From NCBI GenBank assembly GCA_002337545.1, contig DDGE01000041.1, positions 1,832 to 13,623 of the forward strand: a stretch of 11,792 bases of DNA, given 5' to 3'. The first letter of the stretch is position 1, and each line of letters begins with the position of its first letter. Below the pieces are notes generated by a model that saw only the letters and a list, made by a program, of their open reading frames with translations, searched no databases and had not been told where the DNA came from. Made by a program: the position numbers and the translations under genes. This DNA comes from Phycisphaerales bacterium UBA1910. GTDB lineage: Bacteria > Planctomycetota > Phycisphaerae > Phycisphaerales > UBA1924. Below are positions 5,182-11,727 of this stretch, in pieces.

Positions 5182-5604
5182 TCAGTGCGCGGTGATTGGG
5201 GTGCGTTGTGTGCCGCACTCGGGGCAGTCGGTTTGGTGGCTGGGGAGATTGGTGAGGACATAGCTGCAGTTGAGGCAGATGTCGTAGCCCCGGTCATGGA
5301 GTTCGCGTCTGAGTTGTGGGATGTATCCGAAGTGGAGGTAGATATATGCCTGGATGACGCCGGCGATTGGCAGGCCGATGGACCAGAGCAGGATGATGTA
5401 GAGGTTTGCGTTGTTGCCCGCGTTGAGCAGGTAGAGGGTTGAGCCGATGAGGATGATGCCCGTGAGCATGAAACACATGAAGAACAGGTAGCGCTTGGAC
5501 CCTTGGCCCATCAGTTTCTGGGAGACGGCCCGTGCGATGTCGGTCTGAACTCGCTTAGGGATCGCGAGTTGCGGGTCGGACATGATTGGGTTGAAGAATG
5601 ACAT
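5182..5604 (-). CDS. Small membrane protein with C-terminal zinc ribbon
   Basis: A 140-residue protein. An N-terminal cytosolic part of about 38 residues precedes two hydrophobic helices (about 39-61, YLFFMCFMLTGIILIGSTLYLL, and 69-90). A C-terminal segment follows with four cysteines, C110-x2-C113 and C127-x2-C130 (CLNC ... CPECG), spaced as in a zinc ribbon. The GYDICLNCSYVLTNLP...CPECGTQR layout closely resembles the GYDLRGLP...RCPECG module that recurs in planctomycete membrane proteins; its job is unknown. ATG 5604 is used here; ATG 5583 (MSDPQL) is an alternative. Neither has a clear Shine-Dalgarno, but TATACT lies nine bases upstream of 5604, so the transcript may be nearly leaderless. 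It converges with the VOC gene. Confidence 0.8.
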   Translation of the reverse strand: MSFFNPIMSDPQLAIPKRVQTDIARAVSQKLMGQGSKRYLFFMCFMLTGIILIGSTLYLLNAGNNANLYIILLWSIGLPIAGVIQAYIYLHFGYIPQLRRELHDRGYDICLNCSYVLTNLPSHQTDCPECGTQRTPITAH

Positions 5605-5613
5605 GGTCCGGGG

Positions 5614-5619
5614 AGTATA
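5614..5619 (-). promoter_or_regulatory. -10-like TATACT close to the start of the zinc-ribbon gene
   Basis: TATACT on the minus strand is followed by nine bases (CCCCGGACC) and ATG 5604. The same hexamer sits seven bases before parA. No strong -35 is visible (TTCAAC at 18 bases is the best). Confidence 0.33.
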
Positions 5620-5687
5620 CAGGGGATGGGGTGTGTGGTTGAAGATGCGGGTTGCCGGGGACGGTCAAGCCGTGGCACCGGGCCTGT

Positions 5688-5894
5688 CTAGTTGCGTCGT
5701 GAGATCAGTTCTTCGATGACCTTGACGACGATCAGCACCGCGATCGCGATCCAGAATGCGTTGAGGGCGGAGACGACGAAGACGAAGTGGGCCAGCAGGA
5801 ACGCGATGATCGCGAGGACCCATGCGAGGCAGCCGATAGCGACCTCGATCATGTCCGATGCTCCGGGTGTCTTTCGTTTCTTCTTCCTGCTCAT
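5688..5894 (-). CDS. Tiny hypothetical membrane protein
   Basis: A 68-residue protein: a very basic N-terminus (SRKKKRKTPG), then two closely packed hydrophobic segments at about 19-42 and 45-60, and a short charged end (EELISRRN). Nothing ties it to a named family. The start is uncertain: ATG 5894 gives the basic leader expected on the cytosolic side, GTG 5912 adds six residues, and ATG 5852 (MIEVAIG) has GGAG about nine bases upstream and would give 54 residues. No strong ribosome binding site decides between them. The hydrophobic organisation and lack of a better frame on either strand support a real gene, but the confidence is moderate. Confidence 0.5.
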   Translation of the reverse strand: MSRKKKRKTPGASDMIEVAIGCLAWVLAIIAFLLAHFVFVVSALNAFWIAIAVLIVVKVIEELISRRN

Positions 5895-5944
5895 CCGGGC
5901 ACAGCGTAGCACCTAGCCCGATGCTGTGTGGCCGTCTTCGCACT

Positions 5945-5987
5945 GAAGATCCTGCTTTGCCCTTCGGGTCAAAGCAGGGCATCCGCG
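5945..5987 (+). repeat. Hairpin repeat family C, copy 2
   Basis: The 31-base core at 5951-5981 is identical to copy 1 (arms CCTGCTTTG and CAAAGCAGG), also preceded by GAAGA. The similarity stops soon after the core (ATCCGCGGCC here, ACCCGTGCGC in copy 1). Confidence 0.8.
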
Positions 5988-6006
5988 GCCGATGTCCCCC
6001 ACTGCG

Positions 6007-6204
6007 TCACTCGGTGGTGCAGATGACCCAGATGGCGTGGGCGATGACGAAGAGGGTGAAGGGCGGGTTGCCGGAGATGGCGAGGGCGATAGCGAAGAGG
6101 TAGAGGGCGAGGTTGACGCAGAACTGGAGGCGGACGCCGTCTTTGATGGCGACGGCGAGGGGCGGGAGGAAGATGGCGATGATGATGAGGAGGAGGGTGG
6201 TCAC
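6007..6204 (-). CDS. PMP3/YqaE (UPF0057)-like small membrane protein
   Basis: A 65-residue hydrophobic protein. It has the family hallmarks: IIIAIFLPPLAVAIKDGVRLQF (residues 7-28) matching the ILAIFLPPLAVFL...G...QF signature, then CVNLALYLFA and a final HAIWVI that corresponds to HALWVI. Family members are two-helix proteolipids; yeast Pmp3 affects membrane potential and salt tolerance, while bacterial ones are often stress-induced with an unclear role. This copy is slightly longer than the usual 50-55 residues, with an extra stretch AIALAISGNPPFTLF between the helices. It starts at GTG 6204 without a good ribosome binding site. Confidence 0.72.
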   Translation of the reverse strand: MTTLLLIIIAIFLPPLAVAIKDGVRLQFCVNLALYLFAIALAISGNPPFTLFVIAHAIWVICTTE

Positions 6205-6247
6205 GGAGGGTTCTTGGGATTTTGGGCGGGGTGGTGTCTTTGGGGAT

Positions 6248-6293
6248 CCTGCTTAAGCTGCGCGTAAGCAGGGCACCCGGCACAGAAGTGGGA
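6248..6293 (+). repeat. Hairpin repeat family C, copy 3 (diverged loop)
   Basis: Arms CCTGCTTA and TAAGCAGG enclose a nine-base loop (AGCTGCGCG) that differs from the other two copies, but the stem and the following GGCACCCG and CACAGAA blocks are shared with copy 1. The loop replacement with a conserved stem suggests that structure matters or that units recombine. Confidence 0.65.
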
Positions 6294-6308
6294 AGGAGGG
6301 CACCCGGC
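6270..6308 (+). repeat. Short direct repeat AGGGCACCCGGC
   Basis: The 12-base word AGGGCACCCGGC occurs at 6270-6281 and again at 6297-6308, 27 bases apart start to start. The first copy is the end of the hairpin repeat, so this may be a partial tandem duplication of that element next to the ATPase gene. Confidence 0.6.
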
Positions 6309-6375
6309 TTCTTCTTTGCCTGAGTTAAAGCCCCCCCGGCTCGGTGGATCTTTCAGAGCACCCTCAAACCCCAAG

Positions 6376-7644
6376 TCAAACGTCTAAGAAGCCAGACCAC
6401 TTTAGATAGAACAAGATGTAGGGATCGATGATCGTGAAGGTCCGCTTCTCTTCGTCCCAATCAACCACCTTTTCACCAGTGTCTGAATCTGTAGTTCTAG
6501 TCGCCATTTGAAAAAGAGCATTCGTGATACTTGCACCCTGTGGAGCAACACCAATGACAGTATTCCCAATTTTTGCTTTTAGTTCTTCGTAGGAATACGA
6601 CAACTTCCCACCGCCATCCGCAAGAGCCTTCAGAATACAGTAATAAACATCCCCTGATGTGCCGTCTCGCAAATTGAACACATCACGCTCAGTCCCACGA
6701 GCTTTCGGCCCGTGTAACAATATCTCTGCAACAGTCTTCTGCTGAGTCAAACTCGTCGTCTCTTGCATGATAATTGCGATGTCCTCTTCAGCAATGCTCA
6801 AAGGCTTGGGTTCTTCTGACTTATCCTCAAAACCCATCTCAATCGCAGCATTGAGGCAAATCAACTGCATTAACTGCGGCGATCCACCTGCCTCAGAGAC
6901 CAAATTATGCGGAACCAAAATATCATTTGCCGCATTTAAGAGTGGAAAACCGGCAAGAGCGATCTCCATAAGCTCATCATGTTTCCAGTGTTCAATATCT
7001 AGACCTGCAACTCGCCCTGTGAGCTGGTTAGTTGCTCGCTCGAGATCATCTGACCTATGCGACGCAACCGTCAGGATAAACTTGACGCCTTCATGAGAAG
7101 CACCCTTAATAGCCTTCGCAATCTCAATTTGTACTTTTCGATCGATGAAATGAAAGTCGTCTATTAGCACGACCACTTCTTCCCCAGCGAGCAAGTCAAC
7201 GACTTGTGCCACACCACGCCTCTGATAAAATTCACCCGACTCTTTTTCTAACTTTTTTTGATATGCAACAGACACTCTCGCAACGGTATTCACTGCTCCA
7301 AAAAGCATTCCGGCAACAGACCCTTGCATCCCGATCTCTGTTTGAGACCTTGCCGCTTTTGTAACTTGATGCGGCGCACGGATTTTATCCAAGATACGAT
7401 CCCACAAATCAGATTCTTGCCGAATCCCGCTCGCTGAGACAACGACCAGGTTCGAATCGCCAACTACTCGTCTTGCCAAGATCGTTTTGCCTGATTTGGA
7501 CGGACCCGATACAACTACTGTTGTACCGCCAATTCTCAAGTATTTGATTAACTTTTTCTCATAATCATGAGTTGATCGCTCAACATATGTATACGACGGA
7601 TATTCATTCGGTGTAAAAACGTCATATGCAGTTAATTCAGACAT
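6376..7644 (-). CDS. P-loop ATPase of unknown role (AAA/STAND-like), atypical base composition
   Basis: A 422-residue protein. The N-terminus, with TPNEYPSYTYVER at 11-23, is followed by Walker A GPSKSGKT (47-54) and Walker B VVVLIDDF (157-164). A sensor-like TVASHRSDD lies at 192-200, GGSPQLMQ at 253-260 in the helical lid, and the C-terminal part contains HGPKARGTERDVF, VVDWDEEKRTFTIIDPYILFYLKWSGFL. The ending resembles the winged-helix DP..LFYL end of archaeal-type and STAND ATPases, which act as switches. I think it belongs to a scattered family of stand-alone bacterial ATPases, but know no function. No signal peptide or catalytic effector domain is visible; a glycine- and alanine-rich segment (105-128) may be amphipathic. 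ATG lies three bases after the sucC stop with GGAGAG about 7-9 bases upstream. The gene is clearly AT-richer than all neighbours and uses many A/T-ending codons, suggesting acquisition. Confidence 0.8.
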   Translation of the reverse strand: MSELTAYDVFTPNEYPSYTYVERSTHDYEKKLIKYLRIGGTTVVVSGPSKSGKTILARRVVGDSNLVVVSASGIRQESDLWDRILDKIRAPHQVTKAARSQTEIGMQGSVAGMLFGAVNTVARVSVAYQKKLEKESGEFYQRRGVAQVVDLLAGEEVVVLIDDFHFIDRKVQIEIAKAIKGASHEGVKFILTVASHRSDDLERATNQLTGRVAGLDIEHWKHDELMEIALAGFPLLNAANDILVPHNLVSEAGGSPQLMQLICLNAAIEMGFEDKSEEPKPLSIAEEDIAIIMQETTSLTQQKTVAEILLHGPKARGTERDVFNLRDGTSGDVYYCILKALADGGGKLSYSYEELKAKIGNTVIGVAPQGASITNALFQMATRTTDSDTGEKVVDWDEEKRTFTIIDPYILFYLKWSGFLDV

Positions 7645-7647
7645 TAG

Positions 7648-8871
7648 TCAACTCTCCACCGCCGCGACGACCTTCTGAGCAGCATCACCCAGGTCCGTCG
7701 CGGCCTGAAGGGTCGGCAGGTCCCCCGCTGCTTCTTCGAGGATCTTGCGGCCGGCATCCACATTCGTGCCTTCGAGGCGGACGACGAGGGGGATGGTGAA
7801 TCCGATTTCCTTGGCGGCGTTGACGATGCCCTGGGCGATGATGTCGCAGCGCATGATGCCGCCGAAGATGTTGACGAGGATGCCGTTGACGGCGTCGTCA
7901 CTCAGGATGATGCGGAATGCCTCGGTGACGGCTTCTTCGGTTGCGGAGCCGCCGACATCGAGGAAGTTGGCGGGCTCGCCGTCGAAGAGTTTGATTGTGT
8001 CCATGGTGGCCATGGCGAGGCCGGCGCCGTTGACGAGGCAGCCGATATTGCCGTCGAGGGCGATGTAGGAGAGGCCCATCTTGGAGGCGCGGACCTCGGC
8101 GGGGTTGTCTTCGGAGGGGTCGTAGAGCTCGGCGATGTCTTTGTGGCGGAAGGTGGCGTTGTCGTCGAAGTTGAACTTGGCGTCGATGGCCATGACCTTG
8201 CCGTGTGGGTCGGACTCGGTGGCCGGTGTGACGATGAGTGGGTTGATCTCGGCGAGTGAGCAGTCTTTGTCGGTGTAGAGCTTGGCGAGGCCGAGCATGA
8301 TCTTGACGGCCTGGTTGATTTGCTTGCCCTTGAAACCGAGTTTGAATGCGACTTCGCGTGCTTGGTAGGGCTGGAGGCCGAGGATTGGGTGGAGGGGCGT
8401 TTTGACGATCGCGTCGGGCGTGTTTGCGGCGACCTCTTCGATCTCGACGCCGCCTTCGCGGGATGCGATGAGCATGTTCTGGCGTGTGTTGCGGTCGGTG
8501 GTGATGGCGATGTAGTACTCGTCAGGCTTGCCGGGTTCGCGGTCGGCGATGTCGACGCCTGCGGCGATGAGGACCTTGTTGACATCGAGGCCTTCGGGCC
8601 CGGTCTGGACGGAGACCATCTTGTTGGAGAGCATGAACTTGGCGGCTTCGTGGGCTTCCTCGGGTGTGTTGACGAGCTTGACGAAGCCGGCCTTGCCGCG
8701 GCCGCCGGCGAAGACCTGTGCCTTGACGACGGCGAGGGTTGATTCCTGTGAGGCGGCGATGGTTTTGTAGGCCTGGGTTGCCTGGTCGGCGGAGGTGATG
8801 ACTTCGCCTGCGGGGACGGGGATGCCGTAGGAGGAGAGGAGGTCGCGTGCCTGGTATTCGTGGATTTTCAT
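7648..8871 (-). CDS. sucC: Succinyl-CoA ligase [ADP-forming] subunit beta
   Basis: A 407-residue ATP-grasp subunit of succinyl-CoA synthetase, which with SucD interconverts succinyl-CoA and succinate with substrate-level phosphorylation in the TCA cycle (cytosol). Visible motifs in order: [12 protein letters not shown] at the start, [12 protein letters not shown] (51-62, nucleotide-binding loop), CSLAEINPL (204-212, metal and ATP region), [12 protein letters not shown] (228-239), [17 protein letters not shown] (275-291), [16 protein letters not shown] (334-349) and VRLEGTN (364-370). The length is slightly above the E. coli protein (388) owing to small insertions. The start has GGAG about nine bases upstream. 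The usual partner sucD is not next to it on either side; instead an unrelated ATPase gene follows at three bases. The GC-rich codon use fits the genome. Confidence 0.96.
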   Translation of the reverse strand: MKIHEYQARDLLSSYGIPVPAGEVITSADQATQAYKTIAASQESTLAVVKAQVFAGGRGKAGFVKLVNTPEEAHEAAKFMLSNKMVSVQTGPEGLDVNKVLIAAGVDIADREPGKPDEYYIAITTDRNTRQNMLIASREGGVEIEEVAANTPDAIVKTPLHPILGLQPYQAREVAFKLGFKGKQINQAVKIMLGLAKLYTDKDCSLAEINPLIVTPATESDPHGKVMAIDAKFNFDDNATFRHKDIAELYDPSEDNPAEVRASKMGLSYIALDGNIGCLVNGAGLAMATMDTIKLFDGEPANFLDVGGSATEEAVTEAFRIILSDDAVNGILVNIFGGIMRCDIIAQGIVNAAKEIGFTIPLVVRLEGTNVDAGRKILEEAAGDLPTLQAATDLGDAAQKVVAAVES

Positions 8872-8959
8872 GCTTTGGGCTCCGTCCCGGGAGGGTGTGG
8901 TGATTTTGAAAGGGTAGTTTAGCGGGTTTGGCGGGGGTTTGGTGGTGTGCGTGGGTATG

Positions 8960-8985
8960 AAAAAGCGCCCCGGGCGGGGCGCTTT
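8960..8985 (-). terminator. Rho-independent terminator of the 9009-10268 gene
   Basis: Ten-base-pair perfect stem AAAGCGCCCC / GGGGCGCTTT (8962-8971 and 8976-8985) with a four-base loop. Read on the minus strand it is followed by a TTTTTC run. It lies about 24 bases after the stop codon and about 90 bases before sucC, so sucC needs its own promoter. Confidence 0.85.
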
Positions 8986-9008
8986 GGGTGTTTGGGTTGA
9001 GCGGTTCG

Positions 9009-10268
9009 TTAGTCGATGATCGACTTGAGTGGGTTTTCTGTTGTCGGCTCGACGATGACGGGTGTCCGCGGCTCGCTGTACCCGGGGTTGGGATAGAGGA
9101 CTTCGTCCGTGACTGTGGCCCCGAGTGGCATGAGCGGTGCGCGGCGTTGGCCGGCGACTGCTGCGGCGCCTCCCGGTTTGTATGTCACAAACTGGAAGCC
9201 GGCCTGGAGGTCGGCTTGGTTTATGGTGCTCTCGATATAGATGAGGAGCCGGCCGCTGACGGAGCTGGTTCTGATGCTGGCGTTGCTGGCAACGGTTGTG
9301 GCAACGGTGACATAGTTGCTAAAGAAATATGACTCGTTGTCGATTTCGATTTCGTAGCGCTGTGAGGTGGAGTTCCAGACACAGGAGAAGTTGGGTGTTC
9401 CTGAGGCGATGGTTCCGTTGGTGTTGATGTAGCCGTATGCGATTGGTGCTGCGAGGTCGTAGCTTCCGAAGCTGTAGGATCGTGAGATGTCGCCGTCTGT
9501 TCTCAGATCGCCGGAGAAGTCTCCACCGAACTCGCTTGTAGCGAGCCTTGCTGCGGTGCCGAATGCGAGGTTGAGTCCCCACAGGCCGTATGCTCCGCTC
9601 TGACCATCGAACTCAATCTCGCCGAGAACAGCGGCCGTGTTGAAGTCGCTTGAGTTTGCATCGAGGATGCCTGCAATCGGGAAGTTCTGTGCTGCAGCAA
9701 GGATACCGATCGGGGTGCTGTCTGACTCGACATCGGCAACTCGATCGATGAATCCTGAGTCGAGTCTGGTTCCGAGCCCTCGTGTTGCGCGGAGTGCCTT
9801 GGAATCATTATCCGTGCCGTCCTGCTCTAGGGTGAGCGTTGGTGCCAAGTCATCGAGTGAGATGGTGGCGGGTGCGAGCAGCGTGTTTGCGGAGTTCGCG
9901 TGGTATGCGTAGGGCGTGGTTTTGAGCGGCTGGCGCGACCCGAGAATGGTGTATGCGCCGATGCCCGCTGGTGAGCGGACGAGGAACTCGAGATCGTATT
10001 CGGTACCGTCAAAGAGCGCGGGGCTGAAGGAGAGCTCCAGCAGGAACTGTCCGTCTTGCACGGGTGTTGCGAGTCGCGAGATGCTGGTTACGAGTGTCGC
10101 ACCGTCGAATAGGCGGATGATGAAATCGGCGTCGGCCTGAACGGGTTCGCCGTCGACTTCGAGTACGCCCTGATAGGTGAACTCGCTTGGTACCGGCTCT
10201 GCGTAGGCGGTGTTGATTGCGATTGCTGCGGCAAGCGCGATTGCGGCGAAGTGCTTCGTCAGTTTCAT
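9009..10268 (-). CDS. Exported hypothetical protein of the planctomycete FTYQG...RQPL type
   Basis: A 419-residue protein with a clear Sec signal: MKLTKHF, a hydrophobic core AAIALAAAIAINT, and likely cleavage after AYA (residue 23). The mature N-terminal domain (about 25-125) follows a pattern frequent in planctomycete secreted proteins: FTYQGVLEVDGEPV, FIIRLFDGATLV, DGQFLLELSFSPALFDGTEYDLEFLVR, then SRQPLKTTPYAYHANSA. After it come a variable middle of beta-type repeats on chromosomally diverse themes (GIL/A.LGEIEF, AYGLWGLNLAFG) and a tail ending TTENPLKSIID. The ending of the first domain resembles the shaft-joining part of phage-tail-like or adhesin proteins, but no binding target is evident. 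The ATG at 10268 has GAGGG six bases upstream; a GTG five codons earlier would cover this site and is unlikely. It has its own terminator. Confidence 0.82.
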   Translation of the reverse strand: MKLTKHFAAIALAAAIAINTAYAEPVPSEFTYQGVLEVDGEPVQADADFIIRLFDGATLVTSISRLATPVQDGQFLLELSFSPALFDGTEYDLEFLVRSPAGIGAYTILGSRQPLKTTPYAYHANSANTLLAPATISLDDLAPTLTLEQDGTDNDSKALRATRGLGTRLDSGFIDRVADVESDSTPIGILAAAQNFPIAGILDANSSDFNTAAVLGEIEFDGQSGAYGLWGLNLAFGTAARLATSEFGGDFSGDLRTDGDISRSYSFGSYDLAAPIAYGYINTNGTIASGTPNFSCVWNSTSQRYEIEIDNESYFFSNYVTVATTVASNASIRTSSVSGRLLIYIESTINQADLQAGFQFVTYKPGGAAAVAGQRRAPLMPLGATVTDEVLYPNPGYSEPRTPVIVEPTTENPLKSIID

Positions 10269-10379
10269 TGTGTTCCCTCTCACTGTGAGTGACTTGGTGT
10301 GATTTGTGAGCGCAGTTTACCGCGCACCGCTCGCGATATGGAGTGAGAAAGCTTTTCGTTGACGAACTTGATCGCGTGT

Positions 10380-10395
10380 GAAACGGAATCGTTTC
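10380..10395. promoter_or_regulatory. Inverted repeat GAAACG-GAAT-CGTTTC, possible operator
   Basis: Perfect six-base arms around a four-base centre, about 112 bases upstream of the exported-protein start and just downstream of the PEP-CTERM terminator. Its length and form would suit a LacI-type or similar dimeric regulator, but nothing else supports a regulator identity. Confidence 0.3.
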
Positions 10396-10404
10396 GTGTT
10401 CGCG

Positions 10405-10442
10405 TAATAAAAAACAACGCAGACTCTTTTGAGTCTGCGTTG
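10405..10442 (-). terminator. Rho-independent terminator of the PEP-CTERM gene
   Basis: Twelve-base-pair perfect stem CAACGCAGACTC / GAGTCTGCGTTG (10415-10426 and 10431-10442) with a four-base loop. On the minus strand it is followed by TTTTTTATTA. It lies about 56 bases after the stop codon. Confidence 0.9.
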
Positions 10443-10497
10443 CGGGTTTTGAGTCTCAGAAAGAATACCACCCAAAGAGGGTGATGTGCGTCGTGTC

Positions 10498-11067
10498 TTA
10501 GCGACGGCGACGGGTTGCAACCATGCCGCCCATGCCGAGGAGGGCGAGAGCGCTGGGTGCGGGGACGACATTGTACTGACCGATGAGGATTGCGCCGTTG
10601 CCGATGTCGTCGTCGGTGTCCGCGCCAAAGTAGATGTCGCCGGATGTTGCACCATCGAGGAAGTCGGCGTACTGGAGTGCGTCGAGTGTCCATGTTGCGG
10701 AACCGGAGAATGCCTGTGCGCCGGCATCAACGGTGACGGTGCTGTCTGAGGAGAAGCTCCAGATGTTCAGACCGACGCTTGAGGAGCCGACGAATCCGGA
10801 GGGCGTGCCGTCGGAGGGGTTGTTGAAGGTGGTGAGGTCGCCGGAGTCTGCGCCGAGGACGCCACCGAAGCCGGCACCTGGGGTTGCGAAGAAGTCGGCG
10901 AGGAGGAAGCCGGTGAAGGTCGAGGTCGAAGCGGACTGCGAAGCGAGGCCGCTGGTCGCGCTGATGGTGACCTGGTTGGCGGTCGAGAGGTCGATCTCGA
11001 GGAGGACATCTGCTGTTGCGCCGGTTGCGACGACAGCCATACCTGCGATCATTGCGATCTTGTTCAT
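10498..11067 (-). CDS. PEP-CTERM sorted exported protein
   Basis: A 189-residue secreted protein. The N-terminus MNKIAMIAGMAVVATGATA is a short signal peptide with likely cleavage near ATA-DV (residue 19). The mature part is rich in small, serine, threonine and aspartate residues and includes GGVLGADSGDLTTFNN (68-83), a motif common in planctomycete PEP-CTERM proteins. The end, VPAPSALALLGMGGMVATRRRR (168-189), is the sorting tag: a PAPSA variant of the PEP motif, a hydrophobic stretch and an arginine cluster. In established systems an exosortase removes this tag and the protein goes to the envelope or extracellular matrix. ATG 11067 is chosen because the signal peptide starts there and a purine-rich AGAGAAAAGAGAA precedes it; the frame is open further upstream but that part lacks protein character. 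It has a strong terminator and is probably monocistronic. Confidence 0.85.
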   Translation of the reverse strand: MNKIAMIAGMAVVATGATADVLLEIDLSTANQVTISATSGLASQSASTSTFTGFLLADFFATPGAGFGGVLGADSGDLTTFNNPSDGTPSGFVGSSSVGLNIWSFSSDSTVTVDAGAQAFSGSATWTLDALQYADFLDGATSGDIYFGADTDDDIGNGAILIGQYNVVPAPSALALLGMGGMVATRRRR

Positions 11068-11097
11068 TTCTCTTTTCTCTCTTTCTCTGTAACACAC

Positions 11098-11135
11098 TGA
11101 GGCATTCATACACATTGCCTGTCGTCCATGCCTCA
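11098..11135. promoter_or_regulatory. Inverted repeat TGAGGCAT...ATGCCTCA in the PEP-CTERM upstream region
   Basis: Perfect eight-base arms (11098-11105 and 11128-11135) separated by 22 bases, starting about 31 bases upstream of the PEP-CTERM start. A TTGAGG (-35-like) overlaps the distal arm, so this could be an operator pair around a promoter or a structured leader. Confidence 0.35.
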
Positions 11136-11521
11136 AAGGACGCAAGCGTACAAAATCACACTCCGAACGGAGTGCTGGTTCATGTCGCTTTGCGTTTGTG
11201 TACATGGGCCTCTGGCTCAAGACGCGCACACGCAACGACTGATACCCCTCACACGAGGACCTTATCCTACCGGAAAAATGTGATTATGCGAGTCCGGAAT
11301 CAAGAATTTATGGGTGTATTTGCCCAAGTCGTGCGGGTTTTTCACGCATCAGGAGGCTTTCCTGCCCTGAGTCCGTCCCGGGTCAAGTTCGGATGAAGGC
11401 CGTAGAAGCTTCTCGCCCCCCTGCCTTTTGAGTGCGAAGATGCAGATTTGCTCTCCGAGCGGAGAGGCTGTTTACGACCGAAATGTGCGTCGAGTGTCCG
11501 GGAGCCCTCGCCGTCGTAACG

Positions 11522-11581
11522 GTTCTCGATGGCGTTGTTGAAGGCGGAGAGGTCGCTTCCGGCGTCGGCTGCGAGGACGCC
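11522..11581 (-). pseudogene. Decayed fragment similar to the PEP-CTERM gene core
   Basis: Read on the minus strand this DNA encodes GVLAADAGSDLSAFNNAIEN, which lines up with GVLGADSGDLTTFNN of the intact neighbour. At the DNA level GTTGTTGAAGG.GG.GAGGTCGC and GCGAGGACGCC are shared with about 10819-10864. A stop codon lies two codons upstream, there is no start, no signal peptide and no sorting tag, and the downstream codons lose all resemblance. It is most simply a remnant of a duplicated paralogue. Confidence 0.42.
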
Positions 11582-11681
11582 CCTTCACATCCATCTTCAT
11601 CGCTCATACATGCAGGTTCACGCAACCAAATGCCCGATATTATCGGAAAATATAGCGTTGGGATGATATTGTTCGACGCAC

Positions 11682-11710
11682 TTGATTTACCCTAACATTT
11701 TCCATACTAT
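11682..11710 (+). promoter_or_regulatory. Sigma70-like promoter for the rightmost gene
   Basis: TTGATT (11682-11687), a 17-base spacer and TACTAT (11705-11710), in locally AT-rich DNA. The start point would be near 11717, about 11 bases before the ATG. Confidence 0.5.
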
Positions 11711-11727
11711 TTCGACGGAAGCAAGAG

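Larger units (their letters stand above)
11068..11727. other. Gene-poor stretch of 660 bases with palindromes and a decayed gene fragment
   Basis: No convincing intact gene is seen on either strand. It holds a long-armed inverted repeat near the PEP-CTERM leader (11098-11135), two similar short palindromes (11159-11174 and 11451-11466), a fragment resembling the PEP-CTERM gene (11522-11581), a third palindrome (11634-11646) and a promoter (11682-11710). AT content rises near 11260-11320 and again after about 11630. Confidence 0.6.

Noticed and set aside
6248..6308. CRISPR-like or attachment-site reading of the repeats
   Set aside because: There is only one pair of 12-base repeats, no regular spacing, and no integrase or cas gene in the window.
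6310..6375. Possible terminator after the ATPase gene
   Set aside because: On the minus strand only a four-base-pair AGCC/GGCT stem with a short T stretch is visible, too weak to call.
10498..11235. Longer 245-codon version of the PEP-CTERM protein
   Set aside because: The extra N-terminal residues have no export signal and would bury the real signal peptide at MNKIAMIAG.
11432..11695. Plus-strand frame of 87 codons
   Set aside because: No ribosome binding site, mixed composition, and it is antisense to the decayed PEP-CTERM fragment and crosses a palindrome.
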